The notes: generated by a model from the sequence alone, not told the origin. Numbered from the stretch's first letter, positions 1 through 10,250 are shown. The stretch: DNA of 64,000 bases from Gonocerus acuteangulatus (GCA_946811695.1 OX328125.1:93522760-93586759), one strand, 5' to 3'. Numbers and translations are program-made.

Positions 1-17
1 TTTACATAATTCTATAC

Positions 18-68
<51 letters not shown>
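18..68. repeat. (AT)n microsatellite
   Basis: About 25 uninterrupted AT dinucleotides. It is simple sequence with no flanking element recognised. Confidence 0.95.
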
Positions 69-74
<6 letters not shown>

Positions 75-974
75 TAAAGGGGGTATCTACTTGGTAAATT
101 TTGCAGAAATGCTATAAAACATCTGTAATGGTTGCAACCGCAATAACATTCCTTTGGAAAATTCCAAAATAAAAAAGATTTACTAGGAGACGAGAAATTT
201 TTAAATAGACTGACATTAAACAAGGGGGATTAAATATATAGTGTGCGAATTGACCTATAGCTCTCGAACCTCAAGAACTTTAGAGACAATTTTGCACTTC
301 TACGAATAAGTCATTCCTGACTGATACACAAATATACTTTGAAGTGAAGAGGATAGAACAACATACAATACTATTAATAAGTCATTAACATATTCAATAT
401 GAAAATCATATATTTAATAACAAAATATTATGAGATAATATCTCATAATGGAGGGAAGATATACACACTCAAAACTTAAATTGTCAAGGGTAATGCATAT
501 AAAAACTTTAATATAAAAAAAATATGATCATTGTTATGTAATTGAATGCCCAATAAAACCTAATTAACTAGTTTAATTGATTGTTTGAGTAACGTGCACA
601 AGTTCAACATTTTTATAGGCCTCGTCAAGAGCTAAAAACACCATTAATACTAAATATAATTCCTAATAACCTGAAACTACATATGAACAGACGACACACT
701 TTTTTTTATACCTAATTAGTTGTAGAATACTGCTATAATATTCCCCCCACCCCCTTTTATTAATAGTTCTGATCACAAAACACCTTTTTGTTGCTCGTTT
801 TCTGACGCAGTAAAAATCTCACAGTTTTTAGTGAAAAGTAAAACCATACTTTATCCCACTTATTTTATTCCTGAAAAATTGGTATTATCCCGAAAGTCTC
901 ATGTGTATATGTAGCTTTTAATCGATTTTTTTTGTGGCCAAAATGTACCTTGTACTTGGTGTATATAAGTCGTG
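69..974. other. AT-rich intergenic stretch, nothing recognised
   Basis: No open frame of note, no tandem structure and no terminal repeats were seen. Confidence 0.6.
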
Positions 975-1620
975 AAGATATCTGTAATGAATCTCAATTA
1001 TCCTTAGTTTATTTGGTGTAGAAAAAAAAAAAAAAAAAGGTACTTAGCTATCCTCTCCGCTTAGTTTTACCTAAAATTACAACCTTTCAAGTTGTAGTGC
1101 TATAAATTTCATCGCCTTACCTGGTCGTTTGTGTGCATAGCCTAATAAAATGAAGGTGTCAATTATCGGTGCGATTATTTTACAAAAAAAAAAAACTACT
1201 TAAATATTATTATTTTTTGCAGAGAGTTGTTAAACATTTTGTGCTAGCAAGAAATTGAACATTAACAGTGACATGCATCTACTATCTCGAGTGAAACTTT
1301 ATTCGTTATACGCGCAAATTTTAAGAATGAGAAATACGTCGAGAACAGCACTAAAAATGCATTTTGAATTATACATCTCTCCACACATTGAATAAAACAT
1401 GGCTTTTTTCAATTGAATACAAACTGTTTTTCAGGTTTTTCTTAATATCCAAAATTATTATTCTATCGAATTGGTAGTGGTTTCATTCGACTCAGGACGA
1501 ACAAAGACTTCAAAAAAGATACCAAAATCAGAAAGAAAGTACCAACAGGTTTTGTCCCCCAAAATCGGGCGTTTAGCAACACTGTGCGATATGGCTTCAA
1601 ACATGTCAAATTACATGAAA
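975..1620 (+). repeat. Dispersed repeat, copy A (partner at 12.96-13.85 kb)
   Basis: This segment aligns with 12960-13850 over most of its length. Shared blocks include GGTACTTAGCTATCCTCT, GCAGAGAGTTGTT and GTCGAGAACAG, and both copies end near GAGGTTTTGTCC/CAGGTTTTGTCC. Copy A lacks the SINE present in the other copy, so it represents the pre-insertion state. No coding capacity was recognised. Whether this repeat is part of the inverted-repeat element at 12.5-14.2 kb or an independent element is unclear, because copy A has no matching terminal repeats. Confidence 0.75.
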
Positions 1621-2205
1621 TTTCAAAGTCACAAACTACAAATGTTTTAGTCAGCTATTTAATTACTATTATCGGATATAGAGGAAGTAATCATGATATT
1701 GATTCAAGGAAATTCCAAAAAAATGATTTTCGGAATACAAATAAGCCTTCAAAGATAATATTTCACACTGAATGGGACGTCAACTTACGAATTGACGTTA
1801 TTTCAAATTTGAAAATTTTTATTATTAAATGATTACTGTTGTATTTTAAAACCAACGTATTTTCATATGGCTAATCCGCTTTCGAATAAAACGTTCCATG
1901 TTTATTTACTGTAGACACAACAAAATTGTAATTCAAAATCCTTAATTTTATGAGCTTTCCATGTATATATGAGGGAAAAAATATCATAAATTATTGATAA
2001 TAATAATTATTATTCGGTAAGATAAAATAAATTCAGATATAAATCACTAATTGTTAATAACGTATTTAGTTTACCAATTATAACCAATTCTTAATTTCCG
2101 ATTAACTCATAGATCGCGTTTTCATCGTTTTAAATTTGTGTGGTTGTCCTATATTTATGTGTATAAATCTGTTATATTTTTTAATATTTTTCTGTCTAGG
2201 GTATG
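1621..2205. other. AT-rich stretch, nothing recognised
   Basis: No repeat, RNA gene or plausible coding exon was seen. The short open frame at 1584-1832 runs across the end of the dispersed repeat and is not supported. Confidence 0.55.
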
Positions 2206-2421
2206 TGGGAACTCTGGGTTTTTTTTTTTTTTTTTTTTTTCTGCGCATCTACAACTTTGCCATTAGCGCCGGGCTATCTACAGGTTGCCACCCTTTTCTA
2301 ATACCAACAGCACGTGGTCGGTCGCCTATTCAGGTTCTGAACACGCCGACGTTGCTTAACTTCGGTGATCTATGGGAACCGGTGTATTCTACGTGGCTAT
2401 GGCCGTTGACTGGGAACTCTG
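2206..2421 (-). mobile_element. 5S rRNA-derived SINE (SINE3 type), copy 1, with TSD
   Basis: Read on the minus strand, the first ~105 nt (about 2410 to 2306) match insect-type 5S rRNA, including GATCACCGAAGTTAAGCAAC and the CGGTTCCC segment. The next part is a SINE body (GGTGGCAACCTGTAGATAGC) and the shared tail GGCGCTAATGGC...GATGCGC, followed by poly(A), seen as a T run from 2219. The element is bounded by a perfect 11-bp duplication TGGGAACTCTG at 2206-2216 and 2411-2421, which proves target-primed insertion. The 5S internal promoter region is largely retained but one base is lost around the GTCGGCG block. This is a retrotransposed element and not a functional rRNA gene. The open frame of 122 codons running through it on the other strand is spurious. 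Confidence 0.92.
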
Positions 2422-3017
2422 TTAATGTAAGGACAGTCATCTGTCAAAATTCGTCCATATCAATTGGTAAGTTTAAACAGTCTCGTTTTTTTGCATTCAT
2501 TTAGTATGCATGTGTTCAAGAGTTCCTAGACATATTTTAAAATATTACTCTGACTTTGAATAATTTCCATTCTGACGTATTAAATTCCCTTTGAAGAAAT
2601 TGGAGAATGATGGTACTTGCAATTGAAAAAAAATAGTTTCTGGAACAAATGATGTGAACGATCTTTGCGGATGTAGATAAATAAAGAAATTACTTTATTC
2701 CAGTGGCAATCGTAGGAAAAGTATTTTCTTTTTTTAATAAAGAAGCAATAAAAATATCCTGGCCTAATTATTCGGACATAATCAAGTGAAAACTATTTTA
2801 CTTGGCCAACGATTAGCCTAGACCAACCAGACGGCCATCGAATGTAAATAAATGTACCGTATGTTCATATTTATTATTTACAGTGAATTTCGGAGGACCT
2901 TCAAGCAATTGAGAGATTGGACACTTAAAAGAATTTAGAAAAAAATATGTTCTGTTATTTAGCGAATCCACCTACTATGTGTGTATTTTCCAAAAAAAAA
3001 ATACAAATAAATAAATA
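2422..3017. other. AT-rich stretch, nothing recognised
   Basis: Flanking DNA between the 5S-SINE and the satellite. No feature was supported. Confidence 0.55.
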
Positions 3018-3766
3018 AAACAACACCCGATTGGATTCGTTTATTATTAAACAACACCCGATTGGATTCGTTTATTATTAAACAACACCCGATTGGATTC
3101 GTTTATTATTAAAGATTATAATGTAGCCCTCATTTTCACTGCAGAGAAAAATTCATTAAGTCAAACGAGGAAATCGGATCAAGACCCTAAGCGTTATTAT
3201 TTTATTTATTTAACATTTAACGTCCATTTATTATTAAACAACACCCGATTGGATTCGTTTATTATTAAACAACACCCGATTGGATTCGTTTATTATTAAA
3301 GATTATAATGTAGCCCTCATTTTCACTGCAGAGAAAAATTCATTAAGTAAAACGAGGAAATCGGATCAAGACCCTAAGCGTTATTATTTTATTTATTTAA
3401 CATTTAACGTCCATTTATTATTAAACAACACCCGATTGGATTCGTTTATTATTAAACAACACCCGATTGGATTCGTTTATTATTAAAGATTATAATGTGG
3501 CCCTCATTTTCACTGCAGAGACAAATTCATTAAGTAAAACGAGGAAATCGGATCAAGACCCTAAGCGTTATTATTTTATTTATTTAACATTTAACGTCCA
3601 TTTATTATTAAACAACACCCGATTGGATTCGTTTATTATTAAAGATTATAATGTGGCACTCATTTTCACTGCAGAGACAAATTCATTAAGTAAAACGAGG
3701 AAATCGGATCAAGACCCTAAGTGTTATTATTTTATTTATTTAACATTTAACGTCCATTTATTATTG
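3018..3766 (+). repeat. 187-bp satellite array with 31-bp internal sub-repeats
   Basis: Full units start near 3093, 3280 and 3467. A shorter unit near 3634 lacks one 31-bp sub-repeat. The sub-repeat carries AACACCCGATTGGATTCG and recurs every 31 bp at the left edge (3021, 3052, 3083). The rest of the unit includes CACTGCAGAGA and CGGATCAAGACCCTAAGCG. Units differ by only a few bases. The identical small open frames repeating through the array are a by-product of the unit and are not genes. The same satellite lies inverted at 7262-7568. Confidence 0.95.
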
Positions 3767-3774
3767 ACTACGAA

Positions 3775-3935
3775 TTTTATGACGGGTTATCTATAGGTTA
3801 CCCCCTTTTCTAGCCAGGATAGGGTAGATGACGTTTCTTTTTCCCAAAGAAAGCCACCAACCCTAGTGTGAATCGAACCTACGATCATTGGCACTGAGTG
3901 CTTACGCCTTAGCGCTCACTTCCACCGGGCCTTCC
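3775..3935 (-). mobile_element. tRNA-derived SINE, 3'-truncated
   Basis: On the minus strand a tRNA-like head starts near 3935. It has a B-box-like GTAGGTTCGATTCACAC and a preceding GCGTAAGCACTCAGTGCC arm. Downstream is the body GGTAACCTATAGATAACCCG, homologous to the 5S-SINE body at 2250-2300. No poly(A) is visible. The head resembles that of the SINE at 20418-20532. Confidence 0.75.
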
Positions 3936-4044
3936 TTAAGCGATATTATTAAACAAAACTAAATTAATATATTATAGATCCTTTAGATTCAATATTATTT
4001 CGTCACCTAATGATAATCTAATCTAATTTAGCTTGTGTAATAAT
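3936..4044. other. Short AT-rich spacer
   Basis: Nothing recognised. Confidence 0.5.
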
Positions 4045-4560
4045 CCACTTAAGGGATAATCCTACCTTATGTGATCAAAATTAAAGTCATATTCTCCAAT
4101 TTATGAATAACAAATAAATCAATAAATTTTTTTTTCAATTCTTTATGTCATAAGTTTTATCCCTCAAGTATCCAGAAATAATAAGTTGTAATTCTTCAAA
4201 ACAAAATGGCAGCGCTATGTCTGACGAAACCTCTTTTTTCGCGGGGGATAGTCCGCAGGTGATAATTTTTGATCTAGAACCAAAAACTAAAACTATTTTG
4301 AAAAAAAAGGTAGTAATGTAAATAGGACTTTTAAGAAATAACAATTTTTTTTCGAAAATGATGAAGATTTCTCAAGTTTTTACACTTATTTTTACTTTTT
4401 TTTTTTAATTTATTTTGATACGGCGCTTCCACGTCTAGGTCATTAGCGCCGACATCCAGGGTGCAGCGAGAAATCTTCTCAACGAGCCGTCGGATGAGAA
4501 AATTCCTCCCGCCGCACAGTGTTACGAGTATAAGGGGTAAGAAATCAAAAATCGTAGTTT
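4045..4560 (+). mobile_element. Truncated copy of a non-autonomous DNA element (partner 33263-34125)
   Basis: Alignable blocks with the copy at 33.3 kb include TAAGGGATAATCCTACCTT at the left edge, ATGGCAGCGCTATGTCTGAC, GATAGTCCGCAGGTG and TTTCGAAAATG. After the nested SINE at 4396-4515 the block AAAAATCGTAGTTTT resumes homology at 4548, with several hundred bases of the partner missing. No protein-coding remnant was seen. Confidence 0.65.
4396..4515 (-). mobile_element. tRNA-type SINE, 5'-truncated, nested
   Basis: On the minus strand this reads AGGAATTTTCTCATC..., CACCCTGGATGTCGGCGCTA and ATGACCTAGACGTGG, ending in an A-rich tail. It matches the body and tail of the full SINE at 13.2 kb but lacks the tRNA head. 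It sits inside the DNA element at 4045-4560. Confidence 0.85.
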
Positions 4561-4969
4561 TGCCTAGACAAGGGTTATTATTTTTTTCTGTTATTACGAA
4601 ACTTGAGCATGAAAGAAAAAAGAACTTTTAACTTAAGAAAATAAATTATTATAATTTAAACTTACATAAAATGTATATGGAAACTTAGGTATGATATTTA
4701 CGTCCCTATAAAAATTATATACAGAAATTTTACTAATAAAAAAACTTATTCCTTCTCAGAATCACTTGATTGTAAATAAATACTATCATTTCTATTTAAA
4801 ACTAGCCGAATACCCGTGCTTCGTCACGGCAGATAAGTATTTATTTTATTGCGTTAAATAATTTATCAGCAAAATTAACGATACTGCATAATTTTTTGCA
4901 GTTTATTATAGCACGGTCCCGTCATACTGTATGTTATACGTACATCAATTGATAAGTAATCAAAGTATA
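4561..4969. other. AT-rich stretch with a short retroelement-like motif
   Basis: At 4802-4830 the motif ACTAGCCGAATACCCGTGCT followed by TCGTCACGG resembles the start of the element at 31121 (ACTAGCTGTTACCCGGCGTG). Nothing else was recognised. Confidence 0.4.
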
Positions 4970-5040
4970 CTGTTTCTTGACACTGGGGCGCTCCGGCCAG
5001 TGTCAAGAAACAGATAACCTAGAGATAACCCGTTATCTGT
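4970..5040. repeat. Two adjacent hairpins
   Basis: CTGTTTCTTGACACTGG is followed by a GGCGCTCCGG loop and a perfect 17-bp inverted copy. A second hairpin, AACCTAGAGATAAC against GTTATCTGTAGGTT with two mismatches, follows immediately. Confidence 0.85.
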
Positions 5041-5042
5041 AG

Positions 5043-5328
5043 GTTACCAGCATGGGCGTATATAAGGGGGGCTGTGGGGTCTGAGGCCCCCCCCCGATAT
5101 TTTTATTTGTTGGTAAAAATGTGTCTTGAAACCCTTAAAAATAAATGAAATAAATAAATAAATTAAATAAGATTACTTAGTTCATACAAAATATTTCATT
5201 TTAGTTGTAATAGCGTTTTATTTGCCTAAAACTATTACAAGTTCTAATATGTTGTATTCCATACCCCGGAAATGGAACCAGACCCCCCCCCCCGGAAATT
5301 ATTTCGTATTTACGCCCATGGTTACCAG
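5043..5328. mobile_element. hAT-like MITE, 270 bp
   Basis: Terminal inverted repeats CATGGGCGTA (5051) and TACGCCCATG (ending 5320) are flanked by a perfect 8-bp duplication GTTACCAG at 5043-5050 and 5321-5328. The 8-bp target duplication is the hAT hallmark. Long G and C runs lie just inside each end. There is no coding capacity. Confidence 0.88.
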
Positions 5329-5985
5329 TAACAGCAGCGTAACCAATACAGGTAAAATTTCGTTGTCAATAATAATTAAAATTTTTAAAATTAAAAATTT
5401 ATGTTTTTCACATGTCATTTGGAAACACCTAGTATATTTGCGAGCATTACTAAGCAGTGTTTTGAGTGGGGATGCTGATGGGTAGGAGGCTGTGCAAGGG
5501 TTCGGGATATTATAACATCGGATGCACCATCACCAGGTATAGCGAAAACTCTATGGGGGACAAGTTAAAATGAACCTATATTAAAATGGGGATTTTTTCC
5601 CTCATAGCGTAAACTCTATGAGAGACAGTTTATTTCTAGTAATTCAAGGACTTCTATCATAGTTGAAATTAACCTCAATTAAAAATAATACTATGAAATA
5701 GATAATGTACGGTAACAGCTGTTCTTTATCGTCCTAGCAACCTAGGCTTGCCACTCTAACCAACTAAAACTTTAAACCCCTCTAAAAATACTTAAAAATT
5801 AGAATATCAAAAAATCCTTCCTTAGCGAGCGTCTACGTTCTATAGGGAGTGTCAATGCAAAATTTCAAATTTTTCTGTCGAGTGGTTTGGGCTGGGCAAT
5901 GATAGGTCAGTGAGTGAGTGGTATTTGACAAATATATATATTTTGGAGCTAATTTTACTTAAATTTTATTTATTTAAATTTTAAT
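5329..5985. other. AT-rich stretch, nothing recognised
   Basis: No element boundary, RNA gene or convincing exon was seen. Confidence 0.5.
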
Positions 5986-6390
5986 TGTTACATATCTTAC
6001 ATAGATATCTTCGTTAGTATGTCCGCAACTTGTCTCTTTCTTCTAGAGTATGATGCTTCCACGAAACTTACTTGCGATCTTCCACGTGAAGGAATTGGTT
6101 GATAATTATCTCGTCAACATATTTTAAAATCGTCGTCGGGAAGTTTAATGTTTATAGTCAGCCAATCTTCGGATTTTGTTTTTAATTTCGCTGAAAGGCT
6201 GTAACACCGGCCCCAATTTCGTTGAATATCCAGGCAAAACAATCTCAATCAATTTTCTTATATTATACTTAACTTTATCCTAACATTCAGATAAATTATA
6301 TTCTTGCAGGATTCTATCAAATAAAGCATTGTATCTGGTGTTTGGTTCATTACTACGCCAGACGTCGTAAAGATTTCATTGGTTATGAAA
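5986..6390 (-). pseudogene. Possible relic of a transposon-encoded protein
   Basis: On the minus strand a short open segment ending at a stop near 5989 reads IPSRGRSQVSFVEASYSRRK and continues RQVADILTKISM. The pattern R-G-R-x-x-x-F-x-E-A-S-x-x-x-[KR]-R recalls the 'GRPxKxFxESSxxxKRRK' motif found in several insect transposon-encoded proteins. Further upstream, separated by frameshifts, is another open patch (PGYSTKLGPVLQPFSEIKNK). There is no intact frame, and the family is not identified. Recognition rests on a motif only. Confidence 0.3.
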
Positions 6391-6892
6391 TCTAAAACCA
6401 GAAAATCTCTGTGAGATGCAGCCAAAAGCAGTTAAACTAGGTATAAAAATAATCGTGAAGCAATGTACTATTTACGGTTAAAGTATGAAAAAAAAACCCG
6501 TTATTTTACGTTGTTTCTTAAATCAATTCCAAAGTTGAAAAAATTATGAGAATTTCTTTCATAATTAAACCACTATAACTTATCCATTTTTGCACTGCTG
6601 GCCAAGATTAGTCAATCAACAATACACTTAGGACTGACACTTGAACAAGTTAAAAATGGAATGAAAATGTTCAAGTAATAAGATTGGAACAGCCGAAGTA
6701 AGTGTTTACTACCCGAACCAGTTTTAATATTTGTATTTGTATCAAAAATTGAAGTTAACCATTAGCTTTTAGCCTTTGTTTTTATATTCTAATTTTGATG
6801 TTTTATTTCTGTTATAATGTTCTAATTTTATTATTGGCCACCAAAAAAATTGTTTTCAAACTTTATCTTTCTTATATTTGACCACTATTCGT
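6391..6892. other. AT-rich stretch, nothing recognised
   Basis: No feature was supported. Confidence 0.5.
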
Positions 6893-6900
6893 GACACTGC

Positions 6901-6973
6901 GCCGGTGGGGATCGAACTCGCTATCTCCCGCTTATGAATCTAATGCACTAGCCACTAGACCACGGGAAACCCT
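6901..6973 (-). mobile_element. tRNA-derived SINE head fragment
   Basis: The minus strand reads GGGTTTCCCGTGGTCTAGTG, then ATTCATAAGCGGGAGATAG and a B-box-like GAGTTCGATCCCC. It is clearly homologous to the head of the SINE at 13236 (GGGTCTCCCGTGGTCTAATG...). The following tail domain is absent, so this is a fragment and not a working tRNA gene. Confidence 0.8.
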
Positions 6974-7261
6974 CTGAATTCTTATTATTACTATTTTGAA
7001 GTAGAAAATCATTATCTGACAAATCTACAAAGACCAAGACTATTTAATAAATCTTAATTTCCAATGTATAATAAAATTCCAATAATATATTATGGGATCA
7101 AATTAAATTGTTCATTTCATTTTGCTGATACTTCAAATCATTATAACTCATTTTAATATAAAATGAAGCGCTTACACGATATAAAATACTATCTTAAAAG
7201 ACTTATCGTGAATTGTACCAGACAATAAACAAAATTAATAAACCCATAATAATAGATACGT
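6974..7261. other. AT-rich spacer
   Basis: Nothing recognised. Confidence 0.5.
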
Positions 7262-7568
7262 AGGACCACCCGAATCCAATCGGGTGTTGTTTAATAATAA
7301 ACGAATCCAATCGGGTGTTGTTTAATAATAAATGGACGTTAAATATTAAATAAATAAAATAATAACGCTTAGGGTCTTGATCCGATTTCCTCGTTTTACT
7401 TAATGAATTTGTCTCTGCAGTGAAAATGAGGGCTACATTATAATCTTTAATAATAAACGAATCCAATCGGGTGTTGTTTAATAATAAATGGACGTTAAAT
7501 GTTAAATAAATAAAATAATAACGCTTAGGGTCTTGATCCGATTTCCTCGTTTTACTTAATGAATTTGT
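7262..7568 (-). repeat. 187-bp satellite, inverted second array
   Basis: About one and a half units of the satellite seen at 3018-3766, in opposite orientation (CGAATCCAATCGGGTGTTG, then CGCTTAGGGTCTTGATCCG). The right unit breaks off at 7568 within the conserved ACTTAATGAATTTGT segment. Confidence 0.95.
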
Positions 7569-8050
7569 ATTCCAGGACTAATAAATAAACTAATACTAAC
7601 TGAATTTATCGACAAAATCTTTAAGTAAATGAATATTGTTTATCATCGTCAAAAGTACAAAAAAGTTATATAAATAGAGGTGCGTTTATCGTCAAAGCTA
7701 CGATGGATTTAAATAAATGTAAGTTTAGGTTAAAGCTAAGAATTTATTTATTTTAATAAATAAACTTTTTTTATTGCCAAAGCATAACATTTAAATAAAA
7801 TAACGTTAATAAAATATCGTGCGTTCATCATCTAACAAACAAAAGTTTCAATAAATGTAAGTTCAGGTCAAACCTAAGAAACACTTAAATAAATAAACAT
7901 TGTTTATCCAAAAAGCTAAGAAACTTTTACATAGGTAATTAAATAATAAAATGCTAACCGTTCAAAGTGGAATGGAATGTCGTTGGAAATGAATGGAATC
8001 TATGGAATCAAAACACCTTCAAAATTATGGCTTCCATCTTTTCACCGCAA
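7569..8050. other. AT-rich stretch with AAATAAA-type low complexity
   Basis: The phrase CAAAGCTACGA/AAAGCTAAGA and 'taaatgtaagtt' recur irregularly at 7696-7920, and related phrases occur at 11160-11290. This may be a degraded repeat. No gene was seen. Confidence 0.4.
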
Positions 8051-8896
8051 TTCTGGTGGCTGGTTTATGTACCACATAAATACTACCAATCTGATTGTTA
8101 TTGGGAAATTATGAGGAAATTCTAGCGAATTTAAAAATTTCATTGGAGAGTTGACGACATCATCTTGGTTAGTGACGGAATCTATCGGTGTGTATGTTAT
8201 CAATTCCCGAGCTATATTATTCTGGTGGCTGGTTTATGTACCACATAAATACTACCAATCTGATTGTTATTGGGAAATTATGAGGAAATTCTAGCGAATT
8301 TAAAAATTTCATTGGAGAGTTGACAACATCATCTTGGTTAGTGACGGAATCTATCGGTGTGTATGTTATCAATTCCCGAGCTATATTATTCTGGTGGCTG
8401 GTTTATGTACCACATAAATACTACCAATCTGATTGTTATTGGGAAATTATGAGGAAATTCTAGCGAATTTAAAAATTTCATTGGAGAGTTGACAACATCA
8501 TCTTGGTTAGTGACGGAATCTATCGGTGTGTATGTTATCAATTCCCGAGCTATATTATTCTGGTGGCTGGTTTATGTACCACATAAATACTACCAATCTG
8601 ATTGTTATTGGGAAATTATGAGGAAATTCTAGCGAATTTAAAAATTTCATTGGAGAGTTGACAACATCATCTTGGTTAGTGACGGAATCTATCGGTGTGT
8701 ATGTTATCAATTCCCGAGCTATATTATTCTGGTGGCTGGTTTATGTACCACATAAATACTACCAATCTGATTGTTATTGGTAAATTATGAGGAAATTCTC
8801 GCGAATTTAAACATTTCATTGGACAGTTGACAACATCATCTTGGTTAGTGACGGAATCTATCGGTGTGTATGTTATCAATTCCCGAGCTATGTTAT
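8051..8896. repeat. 169-bp satellite, five units
   Basis: Units start at 8051, 8220, 8389, 8558 and 8727, each beginning TTCTGGTGGCTGGTTTATGT. The first four units are nearly identical. The fifth carries several substitutions and marks the degenerate edge. The 78-codon frame on the minus strand here follows the unit and is not a gene. Confidence 0.97.
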
Positions 8897-9147
8897 TCTG
8901 ATTTGTCATTATCTTGACCTTAACGTTTGTTGAGCCAATATAATTCGTTCGTTCAATCAAACATGATTTTATTTTTGAACAATGTTTGTGAAAACCATTT
9001 CGATGAATTCAATTTTGATTCAGTAAAGTGACAAAACCCGATAGGTAATGTAATGTATTTGTCGACAGACATTTTTTCATAACCTGAGCAATTGCTAAAA
9101 AAAAAAAAATTTCTAAAGATTGGTCGTTGGTGACTTGTTCATATTTT

Positions 9148-9863
9148 AATCGATCCATGCAAAAAGAACTTCAGTCCATTTTTTTTTCCAAATATGAGTT
9201 AGTGATGGATTCGTTGTCTCGAACGCTCTGGAAACACATGTAGCAAAAACATTCATTAACGGCATTGTAGCACATGCCTTTCGTTTACGCCAAGGTCTTG
9301 AGGCTCCAGTGTTCCCACCCAATCCTGTCTACCCAGGAGGGAAGGTCTCCATCAAGCAGAAAAACATTGAAGACATTAAGAAGTTGATGCCATACGTGTC
9401 AGAGGAGCACAAGAATGTTTACTATGAAATATTGTGTTGGCCAACAACTATAAACATAGACGAAGAAGTTCAAGACGATTAAGCATTACATTACTCATTG
9501 TATGAACTTTATATCATGCAAATATTTCTTACATATTGTACCATTAATAATAAACTTTTACTCAATATATCCTACAATGTGTTTTACATTATATTAGACC
9601 TTATATTTTGCAAGGAGGTACTCCTTAGGCTGTTCGATGCAAGAAGAGCTTCAGTCCAAGCACTATTATTATATTTTAATAATATAATGCATTTGTTAGT
9701 AATAACCAATGTTTCATATATAACTTGTGTCAGTATGGGGTACTCAGACAAAAAAAAAAAAAATAGCACAATAATGAAACAAATGAAGGGTGTAGACAGT
9801 TTTTTCTCGTTTTCTCAAAACTACTGATTATGGACTGAAGCTCTTTTTGCATGAATCGATTCA
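9148..9863 (+). mobile_element. DNA transposon, 716 bp, partially deleted
   Basis: Terminal inverted repeats: the left end is AATCGATCCATGCAAAAAGA, then ACTTCAGTCC. The right end is GGACTGAAGCTCTTTTTGCA, then TGAATCGATT. Both ends match, in swapped order, the ends of the 264-bp element at 19181-19444. Between them lies an open C-terminal coding segment (9198-9482) and about 380 bp of non-coding sequence. The superfamily is not determined because no clean target duplication is visible. Confidence 0.8.
9198..9482 (+). pseudogene. Orphan C-terminal segment of a probable transposase
   Basis: This is an uninterrupted 94-codon frame from just after a TGA (9195-9197) to the TAA at 9480-9482. It includes FINGIVAHAFRLRQGLEAPV, then FPPNPVYPGGK and NIEDIKKLMPYVSEEHKNVY, ending in an acidic DEEVQDD tail. 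Codon use and composition look like protein, unlike the surroundings. It sits between terminal inverted repeats, so it is most simply the end of the element's own transposase after deletion of the rest. An alternative is a captured host exon. There is no start codon that would make an intact protein. I do not recognise the family. Confidence 0.6.
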
Positions 9864-10250
9864 TTTAATTTGAGCGTTCTAACGTATTTCTACGTATACG
9901 TATAAAATGGGCGACTTTAATCGTGCGTTAATTCGATTACGACCCTCGATCGTGGTATAACTGTTTTTGACGGAAATTAACTGCCATATAAATCATCACG
10001 CCACTAAACCGGGTACAACGTGCGGTCTAATGCTTCCAAACATTTTTTATGTGCCATCATGCTCTCATCGTAAATTATTAATGTACTTTGCTGCAACACT
10101 TTGGCCATTGCAGTATTTCTCCTCAAAAGGTTGCAAGATGGAGTTCCATTAATTTGCAAATTTTAAAAATCTTGAAAATCATAATTTTCACATATCTACC
10201 AAATTTCGTTTTTAACATATATTTATTTTAGCATTAGCGAAATTTTAGAT
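9864..10250. other. AT-rich stretch, nothing recognised
   Basis: The 61-codon open frame at 9967 has no recognisable content. Confidence 0.5.

Noticed and set aside
2306..2410. 5S rRNA gene on the minus strand
   Set aside because: The 5S-like part is joined to a SINE body and poly(A) and is flanked by a target duplication; it is a retroposon head. The same applies to 20125-20231.
2136..2504. 122-codon protein with a poly-Phe stretch
   Set aside because: The poly-Phe is the T run of the SINE poly(A), and the rest is antisense 5S-SINE.
3093..3796. Series of similar small proteins (MDSFIIKDYNVALIFTAE...)
   Set aside because: They are translations of the 187-bp satellite unit in one frame. They repeat with the array and reappear inverted at 7.2-7.5 kb.
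6901..6973. tRNA gene
   Set aside because: Only a SINE head. It matches the SINE at 13.2 kb, and the acceptor pairing is not convincing. The other tRNA-like heads were rejected as genes for the same reason.
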